NCBI GenBank assembly: GCA_012270995.1
Contig: JAAXHG010000060.1
Span: forward strand, 1-64,000
DNA length: 64,000 nt
Direction of reading: 5' to 3'
DNA from: Vicinamibacteraceae bacterium
Lineage (GTDB): Bacteria > Acidobacteriota > Thermoanaerobaculia > Multivoradales > Multivoraceae
Part shown: one piece after another, positions 16,464 to 26,253 of the stretch
Layout of the letters: each line of letters opens with the position of its first letter
Position numbering within the stretch: position 1 is the stretch's first letter
Notes under the pieces: model-generated
Seen by the model: the letters and a program-made list of their open reading frames with translations, nothing else
What the model was told of the DNA's origin: nothing
Database searches by the model: none
Made by a program: the position numbers and the translations under genes

Positions 16464-17441
16464 GTGCGCTGGCTGCACTACTACCTCCGGCTGCTGGCCG
16501 CGGCGTCCCTGCTGCTGATCGCGGCGGGCGGCCTGGTCACGAGCACCGACTCGGGACTCGCCGTTCCCGACTGGCCGAACACCTACGGCTACTTCATGTT
16601 CGCCTTCCCGTTCTCGAAGATGGTGGGCGGCATCCTCTACGAGCACGGCCACCGACTGATCGCGAGCGTGGTCGGGCTGATGACGATCGGTCTGGCGGTG
16701 TGGGCCTGGCGTGTCGAGACCCGTGCCTGGGTGCGCCGGCTGGCCTGGACGGCGCTCGCCGCGGTCGTCGCCCAGGGACTGCTCGGCGGCATCACCGTGA
16801 TCTACCTGCTGCCGAAGCCGATCTCGATCAGCCATGCCGGACTGGCCCAGCTCTTCTTCGCCCTGGTCGTGAGCCTGGGCGTGTTCACGTCACCGGGCTG
16901 GCGAGCGAGCTTTGGGCGCCCGGAAGCGCTCGACGACCCGCTGCTGGCCCGGCTCGCGCTGGCCGTTCCGACGCTCGTGTATGTCCAGATCCTCCTTGGC
17001 GCGACGATGCGGCACAACGACGCCGGGCTCGCCATCCCGGACTTCCCGCTCGCGTTCGGCCGGTTGCTTCCGCCCGAGTGGAGCCTCGGCATCTCGCTTC
17101 ACTTCGCGCACCGGCTGGGTGCCGTCGCCGTGACCGTAGCGGCGGTGGCCCTGATCGTGCGCGTCCTCAGGGTTCATCGCCACCGGCCGGAACTCGCCCG
17201 CCCGGTCCTGCTCCTGGGCACGGTGCTCCTGGCTCAGATCGGCCTCGGCGCGTGGACGGTCTGGAGCGGCCTGCAGCCGCACATCAACACGGCGCATGTG
17301 GCGACCGGCGGCCTGCTGTGGGTCGTTTCGGTGGCGCTGGCGCTGCGGGTGCACCGAGCCTGGTTCGGCGACGCTTCGGCGATCCGGGCGACCCGCTTCG
17401 CGCCGAGCACCGGTGACGCCCCCGGGCGGGTCCCGGCGTGA
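16464..17441 (+). CDS. ctaA: heme A synthase (COX15/CtaA)
   Basis: 325 aa, start GTG 16464. It is an eight-helix membrane protein that hydroxylates the C8 methyl of heme O to make heme A for aa3-type cytochrome oxidases. Family marks: GGLVTSTDSGLAVPDWP after helix 1, HGHRLIASVVG (heme His), ISISHAGLAQLFFAL, ATMRHNDAGLAIPDFPL and HFAHRLGAVAV, ending with HINTAHVATGGLLW. The last four bases (GTGA) overlap the ctaB start, so the two are translationally coupled. Confidence 0.92.
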   Translation: MRWLHYYLRLLAAASLLLIAAGGLVTSTDSGLAVPDWPNTYGYFMFAFPFSKMVGGILYEHGHRLIASVVGLMTIGLAVWAWRVETRAWVRRLAWTALAAVVAQGLLGGITVIYLLPKPISISHAGLAQLFFALVVSLGVFTSPGWRASFGRPEALDDPLLARLALAVPTLVYVQILLGATMRHNDAGLAIPDFPLAFGRLLPPEWSLGISLHFAHRLGAVAVTVAAVALIVRVLRVHRHRPELARPVLLLGTVLLAQIGLGAWTVWSGLQPHINTAHVATGGLLWVVSVALALRVHRAWFGDASAIRATRFAPSTGDAPGRVPA

Positions 17442-18364
17442 CGCTCGCAGGGTACTGGCCGCGTCGAAGCGGGCGCCGGCCCACCCAGTCTGCGGCCAGT
17501 ACCCTGCGCAACCGCGCCGCCCTGTGGCTGGCGTTGGCCAAGCCGCGGCTCAACGCCCTGGCCGTCGCCACCGTCGGTATCGGCTACTACCTCGGAGCCG
17601 GCGCGCTCGATTTGGGAGTCCTCCTCTCCGTGCTGATCGGCTCCGGTCTCGTCGCCGCGGGCGGGGCCGCGTTCAACCAGGTCGCGGAGCGCGACCTTGA
17701 CGCCCTGATGACCCGTACCCGGTCCAGGCCATTGCCTTTGGGCGGCATTTCGCCGGCGGCGGGCCAGTTCTTCGCCACCGTTCTGAGCATCGCGGGCCTG
17801 ATCGTTCTTGCCCTCGGCGCCAACCTGCTTTCCGCTGTCGTGGCGCTGGCGACCCTCGTCAGCTACGCCTGGATCTACACGCCGCTCAAGCGCCGCACGT
17901 CGTCGGCCGTCCTCGTCGGCGCTGTGCCCGGCGCCCTGCCGCCGGTCATCGGCTGGACCGCCGCGACCGGCGCCTTAACCGTCGAAGCGTGGCTCCTCTT
18001 CGGCATCGTCTTCGCCTGGCAACTCCCGCACTTCCACTCCCTGGCCTGGCTCCACCGCGACGACTACGCCCGAGCGGGCTTCAAGGTGCTGGCCGCAACG
18101 GATCCGGACGGTCGCCGGACGGCGGCGCACTCTCTCCTCTGGGCCCTCCTGCTTGCCGCCCTCTGTGTTCTCGCGTCCGCCGTCGGCCTCACACATGTGG
18201 CCTTCGCCATCGCCGCTACTGGCTTCAGCGCTACCTTCGTCCTGCTCGCCGCCCGCTTTGCCTTGGACCGCAGCCACGCCCGAGCACGGAGCCTCTTCCT
18301 CGGTTCCCTCATTGTGCTGCCGCTGATCTGGACCGCCTTGGTCGCGGGCCACGCGACGCTGTAG
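17438..18364 (+). CDS. ctaB: protoheme IX farnesyltransferase (heme O synthase)
   Basis: 308 aa from GTG 17438. It is a UbiA-superfamily membrane enzyme that adds a farnesyl group to heme B. The Mg/prenyl-diphosphate motif is clear (NQVAERDLDALMTRTRSRPLP, about residues 86-106), followed by YAWIYTPLKRRT, GAVPGALPPVIGW and the second Asp-containing loop WQLPHFHSLAWLHRDDYARAGF. It works directly upstream of CtaA in heme A synthesis, matching the gene overlap. No oxidase subunit genes are in the window. Confidence 0.93.
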   Translation: MTLAGYWPRRSGRRPTQSAASTLRNRAALWLALAKPRLNALAVATVGIGYYLGAGALDLGVLLSVLIGSGLVAAGGAAFNQVAERDLDALMTRTRSRPLPLGGISPAAGQFFATVLSIAGLIVLALGANLLSAVVALATLVSYAWIYTPLKRRTSSAVLVGAVPGALPPVIGWTAATGALTVEAWLLFGIVFAWQLPHFHSLAWLHRDDYARAGFKVLAATDPDGRRTAAHSLLWALLLAALCVLASAVGLTHVAFAIAATGFSATFVLLAARFALDRSHARARSLFLGSLIVLPLIWTALVAGHATL

Positions 18365-18368
18365 CGGG

Positions 18369-18806
18369 CTACCTGAGGAGGACGATTCGGTTGTCGCCAG
18401 CCCCCGGCACCGCGGCAGTCGGAATCGAATCGTCGAAAGTGGTCAGCACGCCGTCGTGGTGAACGGCCAGGGCCAGGAGGTAGACGTCCGTGATCTGGCG
18501 GTAGCCGTGAAGAGCGCCGGCGGTGAAGTGCTCCTGATCGCGGAGCGACAGCGAGTCAGGCCAGAAGACGTGATCGTCGGACTCGTGGCAAGAGCGTCGC
18601 AGGCGCACTGCCGTTTCGGCGACGGTGGTCCGGCGGCCGGGATACCTGGGGCTGGAGACGATGCGAACGAAGCCGTTCTCGGTCAATGGACAAGTGGCCC
18701 AAGGGCCGCGCCCGGTGCTCTCGAACCAGTCGTGTGCTGTCTCGTAGTGGATGTGCTCTGTGTCGAATAGTGCGATCAGCACGTTGACGTCGAGCAGCGC
18801 CGTCAA
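18369..18806 (-). CDS. vapC: VapC-like PIN-domain toxin
   Basis: 145 aa. PIN-domain ribonuclease with the acidic metal-binding set: Asp6 (LLDVNVLIALFD), Glu43 (PLTENGFVRI), Asp107 (ITDVYLLALA) and Asp125/126 (TTFDDSI). PIN toxins of this type cleave tRNA or rRNA and are neutralised by a small DNA-binding partner. The start overlaps the upstream antitoxin gene stop as ATGA. It ends 4 bases from the convergent ctaB stop. Confidence 0.88.
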   Translation of the reverse strand: MTALLDVNVLIALFDTEHIHYETAHDWFESTGRGPWATCPLTENGFVRIVSSPRYPGRRTTVAETAVRLRRSCHESDDHVFWPDSLSLRDQEHFTAGALHGYRQITDVYLLALAVHHDGVLTTFDDSIPTAAVPGAGDNRIVLLR

Positions 18807-19033
18807 GGTTCCTCGTCCCGAAGAGCGTTGACCACCTCGAGCGAGACAGGGCGGGCGCCTTCACGCGGCGGCAGGAGATGTATGCCGTTTCTCGTCACGG
18901 TTCGATCTTCTTTGGGCTTGAGCCCTTTTCTGACCAGTTCCGAAACAACTTGCCCCATGGGTACGCCGCGCTGCGCGGCGAGTTCCTTGGCAGCCCAGAG
19001 GACATCTTCGGCGAGGTTCAACGTGGTGCGCAT
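18803..19033 (-). CDS. vapB: VapB-like ribbon-helix-helix antitoxin
   Basis: 76 aa from MRTTLNLAEDVLWAAKELAAQRG; an upstream in-frame ATG at 19054 would add seven residues. The first 45 residues have the beta strand plus two helices of a ribbon-helix-helix DNA-binding domain (RTTLNL then GVPMGQVVSELVRKGL), and the C-terminal half would wrap the toxin. The 4-base overlap with vapC and co-orientation support an autoregulated toxin-antitoxin operon. Confidence 0.84.
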   Translation of the reverse strand: MRTTLNLAEDVLWAAKELAAQRGVPMGQVVSELVRKGLKPKEDRTVTRNGIHLLPPREGARPVSLEVVNALRDEEP

Positions 19034-19057
19034 GGCGAGAGCATCACGCATCAAGCA

Positions 19058-20188
19058 TCAGATGTCAACCGAGAACTCGGCTCGGATCGCGGCGCCGTGT
19101 CCATCGAGTTCGGGAACCGGTGGCAGGCGTCTCCCCGGTTCGTTGGGGGCGACAGCGGGTGCGACCATGTCGATCTCGGTGCCGTCGGGGAGAGGCTGTC
19201 TGGCCCGGCGGAGTTGTGGATGCCGCGAAAGGGCGGCGACGTCGTTGAGGAAGCCGTAGGCGATGCGGGCCTGGTCCAGGGCGTCCCGGATCGAGGCCCG
19301 GTCGTGGCGCAGGAAGACAGCGCCGATCGCGCCTTCGACCGTGTCGCGGGCATTGGCGCGGTCCACGTTCCGCGGGTAGGCCTCGGCTAGTTCCGGCTGG
19401 TCGAGAACCTCGTTGCACAGCCGCACGAACTCGCGGTCGTTCTGGACGCCGATCAGGACGGAGTCGCCGTCGCCGAGCTGGAACAGGCCGTAGGGCACGA
19501 TCGTCGGATGGCCGAGGCCGACGCGCGGCCAGTCGAGACCCTGCTGCTCGAAGCGGAGCAGGGGCACGGCCATCCAGTCCGACATCGTGTGGAAGAGGGT
19601 GGCCTCGACGTTGCGCCCGGCGCCGGTGCTCTCGCGCTCGATCAGGGCTTCGAGGATGGCGGAGTAGGCGTAGATGCCGGTCGCGAAGTCGCAGATCGAC
19701 ACGCCGACCCGACCGGGCTCCGCCGGCGAACCGGTGATCGATGCGACGCCGCTCTCGGCCTGGACCAGAAGGTCGTAGGCGCGCATGGACCGGTACGGAC
19801 CCTCCTCGCCGTAGCCCGAGATGTCGCAGGTGATCAGCCGCGGATGGCGCTTCCCGAGTTCCTTCGATCCGAAGCCGGCGCGCGCCGCGGCGCCCGGAGC
19901 GAGGTTCTGGATGAAAACGTCCGCGCGCTCGACCATCCGTTCGAGCAGAGTCCGGTCCTCTTTGCCCTTGATGTCGAGAACGATGGACTCCTTGCCGCGG
20001 TTCAGCCAGGCGAAGTAGGCCGAGACGCCGCCGCTGCCGTCGTAGCCGCGGGCGAAGTCGCCGCCTTCGCGCTCGACCTTGATCACCCGAGCCCCGGCGT
20101 CGGCGAGCCGGCAGGTCGCCAGCGGCGCCGCCACCGCCTGCTCGATGGCCACCACGAGGACGCCGTCGAGAGGCCGGCCCGCGGTCAT
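19058..20188 (-). CDS. CaiB/BaiF family CoA-transferase
   Basis: 376 aa, a second, divergent type III CoA-transferase. It has GVLVVAIEQAVAAPLATCRLADAGARVIKVER at the N-terminus, NRGKESIVLDIKG, QNLAPGAAAR, ISGYGEEGPY, and catalytic Asp167 in VSICDFATGIYA. Its shape is closest to the mesaconyl/itaconyl or succinyl-CoA transferase subgroup (ATG start, about 380-400 aa). It is the last gene of a minus-strand set: LLM oxidoreductase, Nudix hydrolase (4-base overlap), then this gene 5 bases later. A shared role in acyl-CoA metabolism is likely but the substrate is not known. Confidence 0.88.
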   Translation of the reverse strand: MTAGRPLDGVLVVAIEQAVAAPLATCRLADAGARVIKVEREGGDFARGYDGSGGVSAYFAWLNRGKESIVLDIKGKEDRTLLERMVERADVFIQNLAPGAAARAGFGSKELGKRHPRLITCDISGYGEEGPYRSMRAYDLLVQAESGVASITGSPAEPGRVGVSICDFATGIYAYSAILEALIERESTGAGRNVEATLFHTMSDWMAVPLLRFEQQGLDWPRVGLGHPTIVPYGLFQLGDGDSVLIGVQNDREFVRLCNEVLDQPELAEAYPRNVDRANARDTVEGAIGAVFLRHDRASIRDALDQARIAYGFLNDVAALSRHPQLRRARQPLPDGTEIDMVAPAVAPNEPGRRLPPVPELDGHGAAIRAEFSVDI

Positions 20189-20193
20189 CGGCG

Positions 20194-20874
20194 TCAGCGC
20201 CAGGCGAAGACGGGCTGCTCGTAGTGGGCCACGCGGACATCGTTGCCGCGGAGCACCACTTCGAGCATCTGGTAGACGATCGCCGCGGTCGGCGAATGGA
20301 CGAGGCCGCCGCGGATCGGCATGGAGAGCACGGGGTTCTCACTCTCCGGTATCTTGCGAAGCACCGGCACGTCCGGGCGGTCCAGATCGATCAGCGGGAT
20401 GCGGTAGGCCCTGTAGACCTCGGCCGGATTCGGGTCCAGTTCGCGGTAGTCGTCGCACCAGAAGACGACCGGTGTGATGACGAACCCCGACCTCGTGCCG
20501 AAGTCGTCGAGTCGCCCGAGAACGGCAGACGAGTCGAGGTCCAGGCCGACCTCTTCGTGGAGCTCGCGGAGCGCCGCCTGCTCGGGTGTCTCCGCTTCGT
20601 CGATCCGTCCGCCGGGCAGCGCCCACTGTCCACGATGCCGCCGCAGCCGGAGAGACCGCCGCGTGAGCAGGAAGCAGCCGCGGCCGCCCTTGTCGGGCAG
20701 CAGCGTCACGGCGACCGCGGCGTGCGCGTTGGCCGGGGCCGCGCCGGTGTGTCCGGAGGCTTCGGCCGCTCGCGCCGCGGCGGCATCCGGGTCCAGGGCG
20801 CGCTGCTCGAAGCGCTCCAGGTTCCGTTCGGCGTGCGCGTGGAGTTCCGGACCGTGCCGCGCCGGGAAGCTCAT
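20194..20874 (-). CDS. Nudix hydrolase, CoA-pyrophosphatase type
   Basis: 226 aa. The Nudix box is complete: Gly89, Glu95, then RELHEEVG with Arg103, Glu104, Glu107 and Glu108. It is preceded by TRRSLRLRRHRGQWALPGG, the pattern of NudL/Nudt7-type CoA pyrophosphatases, which split CoA and acyl-CoAs into phosphopantetheine and 3',5'-ADP. The first 50 residues are Ala-rich and probably helical. The ATG overlaps the LLM gene stop, and the CoA-transferase gene follows 5 bases downstream, consistent with CoA-ester handling. Confidence 0.86.
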   Translation of the reverse strand: MSFPARHGPELHAHAERNLERFEQRALDPDAAAARAAEASGHTGAAPANAHAAVAVTLLPDKGGRGCFLLTRRSLRLRRHRGQWALPGGRIDEAETPEQAALRELHEEVGLDLDSSAVLGRLDDFGTRSGFVITPVVFWCDDYRELDPNPAEVYRAYRIPLIDLDRPDVPVLRKIPESENPVLSMPIRGGLVHSPTAAIVYQMLEVVLRGNDVRVAHYEQPVFAWR

Positions 20875-21926
20875 CCGGCGGGCGGCGCCTCCTCGCGAAC
20901 GAGTTCGAGGAACCGGCCCAGAGTGTCGAGGCGTTCGCGGACCGTGGCTCCGGCCGGGTTGAGGCGCAGCGTCGTGACGCCGGCGTCGCGGTACGCGCGG
21001 ATACGTTCCCGCACGCGGGCTTCGTCGCCGATCAGGGTGTTGCCGAGCACCATCTGGTCGGGAACCCGTGCCGCGGCCTCGTCCCGCTTGCCGGAGATCC
21101 AGAGAGCCTGTACCTCGCGGGCCGCTTCCACGAAGCCGGCCCGCCGGTAGGCGTCGTTGTAGAAGTTGGTCTGCGCCGATCCCATCGCCCCCAGAGTGAA
21201 GGCCATGGCGGGTTTGCGGCGGGCGGCCAGCCGCTCCAGGTCGTCACCGAACTCGACGTCGCCGCCTACCTGGATGTCGATGTCTCCGAACGACCTGCCG
21301 GCGCGCTCGGCGCCGGCGCGCATCGCCGGGAAGAAGGCGTCGGTGTGCTCCGGGATGAAGGACGTGCCGAGCCAGCCGTCGGCGACCTCGCCGGTGTACT
21401 CGAGCGACTTGGGTCCGAGAGTGGCGAGGTAGATCGGCAGTTCGGGTCGCGGGGGTTGCGACATGCGGATCGCCTTGCCCTCGCCTCCGGGCCGCGGCAG
21501 GGTGTAGTGCCTGCCGTCGTACGCGATCTTCTCGCCCGAGAGGGCGATCTTCAGGATGTCGACGTACTCGCGGAGGCGGCCCAGCGGCATGGCGAAGGGC
21601 ACGCCGTGGAGACCTTCGACGACCTGGGGTCCGCTGACGCCGAGACCGAGCACGAAGCGGTCCTTCGAGATGGACGCCAACGACATCGCTGTCATGGCGG
21701 TCATCGACGGCGCCCGCGCCGAGATCTGCATGATGCCGGTGCCGAGGCGGACCCGCTGGGTCCGTCCGGCGAGAAAGGCGAGCGGAGTCACCGCGTCGGT
21801 GCCCCATGCCTCGGCCGACCAAACGTCGTCGATGCCCATGCGGTCCGCCTCGACGACGTATTCCGCCAGGGCATCCCAGTTCGTTCCGGAGGCGTAGGCG
21901 CTCCCTATGCCGATCGCAGTCCGCAT
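20871..21926 (-). CDS. LLM-class flavin/F420-dependent oxidoreductase
   Basis: 351 aa luciferase-like TIM barrel. Marks: MRTAIGIGSAY, EYVVEADRMGIDDVWSAEAWGTDAVTPLAFLAGRT, LGTGIMQISARAPSMTAMTAMSL, RFVLGLGVSGPQVVEG, then PIYLATLGPKSLEYTGEVADGWLG. This subgroup often uses coenzyme F420. It heads an operon with the Nudix hydrolase and CoA-transferase. No F420-biosynthesis gene is in the window, so FMN remains possible. Substrate unknown. Confidence 0.88.
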   Translation of the reverse strand: MRTAIGIGSAYASGTNWDALAEYVVEADRMGIDDVWSAEAWGTDAVTPLAFLAGRTQRVRLGTGIMQISARAPSMTAMTAMSLASISKDRFVLGLGVSGPQVVEGLHGVPFAMPLGRLREYVDILKIALSGEKIAYDGRHYTLPRPGGEGKAIRMSQPPRPELPIYLATLGPKSLEYTGEVADGWLGTSFIPEHTDAFFPAMRAGAERAGRSFGDIDIQVGGDVEFGDDLERLAARRKPAMAFTLGAMGSAQTNFYNDAYRRAGFVEAAREVQALWISGKRDEAAARVPDQMVLGNTLIGDEARVRERIRAYRDAGVTTLRLNPAGATVRERLDTLGRFLELVREEAPPAG

Positions 21927-21956
21927 CGTGTACTTGCTCCTTTGTTCGGGGCGGCG

Positions 21957-22523
21957 CTACTGATCTTCGGTCGCCCGTACGTGGTAGTACTTGCGAATGT
22001 CCGGCCGCTGACCACTGCCCGCCGTACGGCCGAAGGTCGTCTGAATCAGATCCTGGCCGTTCTTGGAGATCTCCCAGACCTCCTGTACATCAGCCTCGAA
22101 CCAGGGCGTCTTGACGGTGTAGGCGATGTTGAGCTTCTTCTTGCGCCACCTGGCGCGCACTTCCCGCTGGCCGCCCAGAAAGTCCGGCGCCTGCTGGGGC
22201 TTGTTGTCGGTGATGTAGTTCGCCGGGACCTGCACGGACGTGTCCCAGTCCGGCGGCCGCAGCGTGAAGACCATCATGACGTCCTCGCCGACCAGGCTGA
22301 TGTCGATCTTGGTCTCCGTCCGTTTCGTCGGCGGACTGCCGGGCGGTCGCCAGGGAGCGTCGCTGCGAGTCTCGTCCCGCTCCCAGGATCCGGCAAAGCG
22401 CTCGTCCTGGGCGGCGGCGGGCGCCGGAATGAGCGAGGCGATGACGATGGCGGCGCCCATTGCGGCGACGATGGGAAGCGAACGATGGGAGGCACTCTGG
22501 CTGGTGCTAGTGGACGGGCTCAT
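21957..22523 (-). CDS. secreted hypothetical protein, lipocalin-like repeat
   Basis: 188 aa from ATG 22523 (MSPSTSTSQ); a start at 22553 would add ten residues. The signal peptide core is residues about 18-38 (IVAAMGAAIVIASLIPAPAAAQ). The mature part begins ERFAGSWERDETRSD, a pattern seen in small secreted beta-barrel proteins of Acidobacteriota, and continues as alternating strands with Trp residues (RARWRKKKLNIAYTV, FEADVQEVWEISKNGQDLI). Function unknown. It lies 30 bases downstream of the LLM gene start on the same strand, upstream in transcription. Confidence 0.68.
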   Translation of the reverse strand: MSPSTSTSQSASHRSLPIVAAMGAAIVIASLIPAPAAAQDERFAGSWERDETRSDAPWRPPGSPPTKRTETKIDISLVGEDVMMVFTLRPPDWDTSVQVPANYITDNKPQQAPDFLGGQREVRARWRKKKLNIAYTVKTPWFEADVQEVWEISKNGQDLIQTTFGRTAGSGQRPDIRKYYHVRATEDQ

Positions 22524-22605
22524 GGACGTCTCCTCGCGGTCGGCGGTGTCCATTTCGGCGGCTTGTCTGAACTGGAGGGACCTCCATGGTAGCGGGAACC
22601 GGGAG

Positions 22606-23546
<941 letters not shown>

Positions 23547-23550
<4 letters not shown>

Positions 23551-24896
23551 GAGGCCTTCACCCCTGAAACGCCCGGTACGGCGACCGGCTTGCTCTCCGG
23601 AACCGCGTCCGCCCGCCCGAGGGAGGAGTACCAGAGCCCCTCGGCGGCAACCCGTTCGGGCTCGTAGAGATTGCGCAGGTCGACGACGCGCGGTTGGCGC
23701 AGCAGTTTTCTCAGCCGGCCGAACTCGAGGGCGCGGAACTGGTTCCATTCCGTGAGAATGGCGAGCAGGTCGGCGCCTTCGGCGGCCTCGTACTGGTCGC
23801 CGCAGTACACGGCTTCGGGGCGGATCCGGCGGGCCTTGTCCATCGCGGCCGGGTCGTAGACGCGGACCTCGGCGCCGCGGGCCAGGAGCTGGTCGAGCAC
23901 GAACAGGGCCGGCGATTCGCGGATGTCGTCGGTGTCGGGCTTGAAGGACAGCCCGAGCAGGGCGACGGTGCGGCCTCGCGGATCCCCGAGCACGGACTCG
24001 ATCTTGCCGAGCATCCGTTCCTGGATCCGGCGGTTGACCGCGAGCGTCGCCTCGACGATCTCGGCGCTGGCGCCCGCTTCCCGGGCCATCGACACCATGG
24101 CCCGGGTGTCCTTCGGAAAGCACGAGCCGCCGAAGCCGGGCCCGGGGCGCAGGAACAGCGGTCCGATGCGCCGGTCGAGCCCCATGCCGTGGGCGACGAC
24201 CTGGACGTCGGCGCCCGTCCGTTCGCAGAGTTCCGCGACCTCGTTGATGAATGAGATGCGGGTAGCGAGGAAGCTGTTTGAAGCGTACTTGATCATCTCC
24301 GCGGTCTCGACGTCGGTGACCACGATCGGTACGCCGCGCGCCCGTAGCGGCGAGTAGATGTCGAGCATGATGTCGGTAGCACGCTGGTCCCGGCTGCCGA
24401 TGACGAGACGGTCCGGGCGCATGAAGTCCTCGATCGCGGATCCCTCGCGCAGGAACTCCGGGTTGCTGACCACGGAAAAGGTACGCCCGTGACCGATGAT
24501 CTCCTCGATCATGCGGCCGGTGCCCACGGGCACCGTGCTCTTGGTGACGATCGCCTTGTAGCTGTTGAGCCGTCCGCCAATTCCCTGGGCCACTTCGCGC
24601 ACGTAGCGTAGGTCCGACGAGCCGTCCTCGCGGGGCGGCGTGCCGACGGCGATGAACACGGCGGCGGCCGCTTCGAGGGCCGGTCCCAGCTCGGTCGTGA
24701 AGCTCAGGCGTCCGGCTTCCTCGTTCTTGGCCACCAGGGTGCCCAGCCCGGGCTCGTAGATCGGAATCCGACCCGCCTGCAACTGGGCGACCTTCGACTC
24801 GTCCTGGTCGACGCAGACGACATCCATGCCGAAGTCGGCGAGGCAGGCCCCCGTGACGAGGCCGACGTAACCGGAACCGACGACGCAGATTCTCAC
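23547..24896 (-). CDS. ugd: UDP-glucose 6-dehydrogenase
   Basis: 449 aa from GTG 24896 ([16 protein letters not shown]), chosen for the AGGAGA ribosome site 8 bases upstream and because the Rossmann motif starts at once. Two-step NAD-dependent oxidation of UDP-glucose to UDP-glucuronate. Marks: GSGYVG 7-12, IYEPGL 46-51, [16 protein letters not shown] and catalytic Cys259 in [11 protein letters not shown]; the third domain has [16 protein letters not shown]. Coupled to the UDP-xylose synthase gene. Confidence 0.93.
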
Positions 24897-25027
24897 GCGA
24901 TTCTCCTCAGATCCGGCAGCGTCCCCTGCACGGTTGGGCTGTAACATAGCAGCAGGTCGAGCGGGCCGCTTCCCCCGCCACGGGCTGCGGCGCGCACGGA
25001 GGACATCTCAGGAACCAGGATGGGTCG

Positions 25028-25264
25028 ATGAAGGGTGGACGAAGGCTGAGCAACGCGATCGCGACCCGGAAGTCCGTGGTCACCGCGCCGCGCCGGTTCA
25101 GCAAGGTGCAGCGCAACGAGCCGTGCCCCTGCGGCAGCGGCCGGAAGTACAAGGACTGTTGCTACAACAAGGGCGAAGCGTTCCTGCGGAAGCTGGAACG
25201 CCAGCGCTTCAAGGAGCAGCAGAAGGCGGACGGCACGCCCTGGTACGTGCGCTGGTTGACCTGA
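25028..25264 (+). CDS. small SEC-C-motif protein
   Basis: 78 aa, strongly basic. Residues 29-47 contain the SEC-C zinc-binding motif (RNEPCPCGSGRKYKDCC), the same C-x-C-x8-C-C pattern found at the SecA C-terminus and in many standalone proteins. The C-terminus is helical (EAFLRKLERQRFKEQQKA) and ends WYVRWLT. It may bind RNA, protein or zinc; the family gives no enzymatic function. It is convergent with the SDR gene, whose stop is the next base. Confidence 0.82.
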   Translation: MKGGRRLSNAIATRKSVVTAPRRFSKVQRNEPCPCGSGRKYKDCCYNKGEAFLRKLERQRFKEQQKADGTPWYVRWLT

Positions 25265-26176
25265 TCAGGCTACCGGCGTCGGCTCGGCCTTCGCGTCGAC
25301 CGCCGCGTCGTGCTCTTGCCTGGCCTTCAGCAGTTGCGGCATGATCAGGTCGATCTCGCGGTTGTTCCACATCCCGTCTTTGCTGAACTTCCGGATCACC
25401 CTGGGCTGCTGCATGATGCCGATCCAGCCCCGCATGACGTCGATGATCTGAGCGGTCATGTCCTGGCCGGCTTCCGAGGCCAGCCAGGCGCACACGGGTG
25501 CGATCTGGTTGGGGCTCTGTTCGGGGGCGTTCTCATCGACCTGCATGCCGCGCGAGGCGCGGAGGTCCGCCGTCATCCGGGTCGTCGCGCCCGGCGAGAT
25601 CGTGTTCACGGTGCAGCCGTACTTGGCGAGTTCCAGCGCCAGCACGCGGGAGAGGCCGGCGATACCGGCCTTGGCGGCCGCGTAGTTCGACTGGCCGAAG
25701 TTGCCGTAGAGGCCGGACACCGAGGAGAAGTTGATGATCCGGCAGCCCGGCCGATTCGTTTCGCGGATGTACCTCGCGAACGGCCGGCTGCAGCAGTAGT
25801 GACCCTTGAGGTGGACCTCCAGCACCGCGTCCCAGTCCGCTTCGTCCAGGTTGAAGATCGTCCGGTCGCGCAGGATGCCGGCGTTGTTGACCAGGATGTC
25901 CAGGCCGCCGAAGGCGTCGATCGCCGTCTGGAAGATGTTCTGCCCGCCCTCGACGGTGGCCACGGAGTCGTAGTTCGGAACCGCCGAGCCGCCGGCGCCG
26001 CGAATCTCCTCCACGACCTCATCGGCGATGGGCGAGCCGCCGGTGCCGTCGGTGGCGCCGCCGAGGTCGTTGACGACCACGTTCGCGCCTTCTTCCGCGA
26101 ACTTGATTGCGATGCCCTTGCCGATGCCGCGGCCGGCGCCGGTGACGATTGCCGTCCTGCCTTCGAGGATTCCCAT
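25265..26176 (-). CDS. SDR-family dehydrogenase (3-hydroxyacyl-CoA dehydrogenase-like)
   Basis: 303 aa. Classical short-chain dehydrogenase: cofactor loop TGAGRGIG 12-19, NNAG 97-100, catalytic Ser about 152-154, Tyr165 and Lys169 (SNYAAAKAG). The insertion NDLGGATDGTGGSP after strand 2 and the SSVSGLYGNFGQSNY segment resemble the dehydrogenase half of peroxisomal-type multifunctional enzyme 2, suggesting NAD-linked oxidation of a 3-hydroxyacyl-CoA. The MaoC-like gene upstream on the same strand would be a natural partner. The C-terminal 70 residues (after RGWIGIMQQPRV) are an extension beyond the core fold. Confidence 0.87.
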   Translation of the reverse strand: MGILEGRTAIVTGAGRGIGKGIAIKFAEEGANVVVNDLGGATDGTGGSPIADEVVEEIRGAGGSAVPNYDSVATVEGGQNIFQTAIDAFGGLDILVNNAGILRDRTIFNLDEADWDAVLEVHLKGHYCCSRPFARYIRETNRPGCRIINFSSVSGLYGNFGQSNYAAAKAGIAGLSRVLALELAKYGCTVNTISPGATTRMTADLRASRGMQVDENAPEQSPNQIAPVCAWLASEAGQDMTAQIIDVMRGWIGIMQQPRVIRKFSKDGMWNNREIDLIMPQLLKARQEHDAAVDAKAEPTPVA

Positions 26177-26253
26177 CTCGTGCTCTCTCCGTCGTAGTTC
26201 CAGTCGGTGTCGGGGCCGCGTACTCTAGCGCCTTCGGCGCTCGTGGCGGAGGC

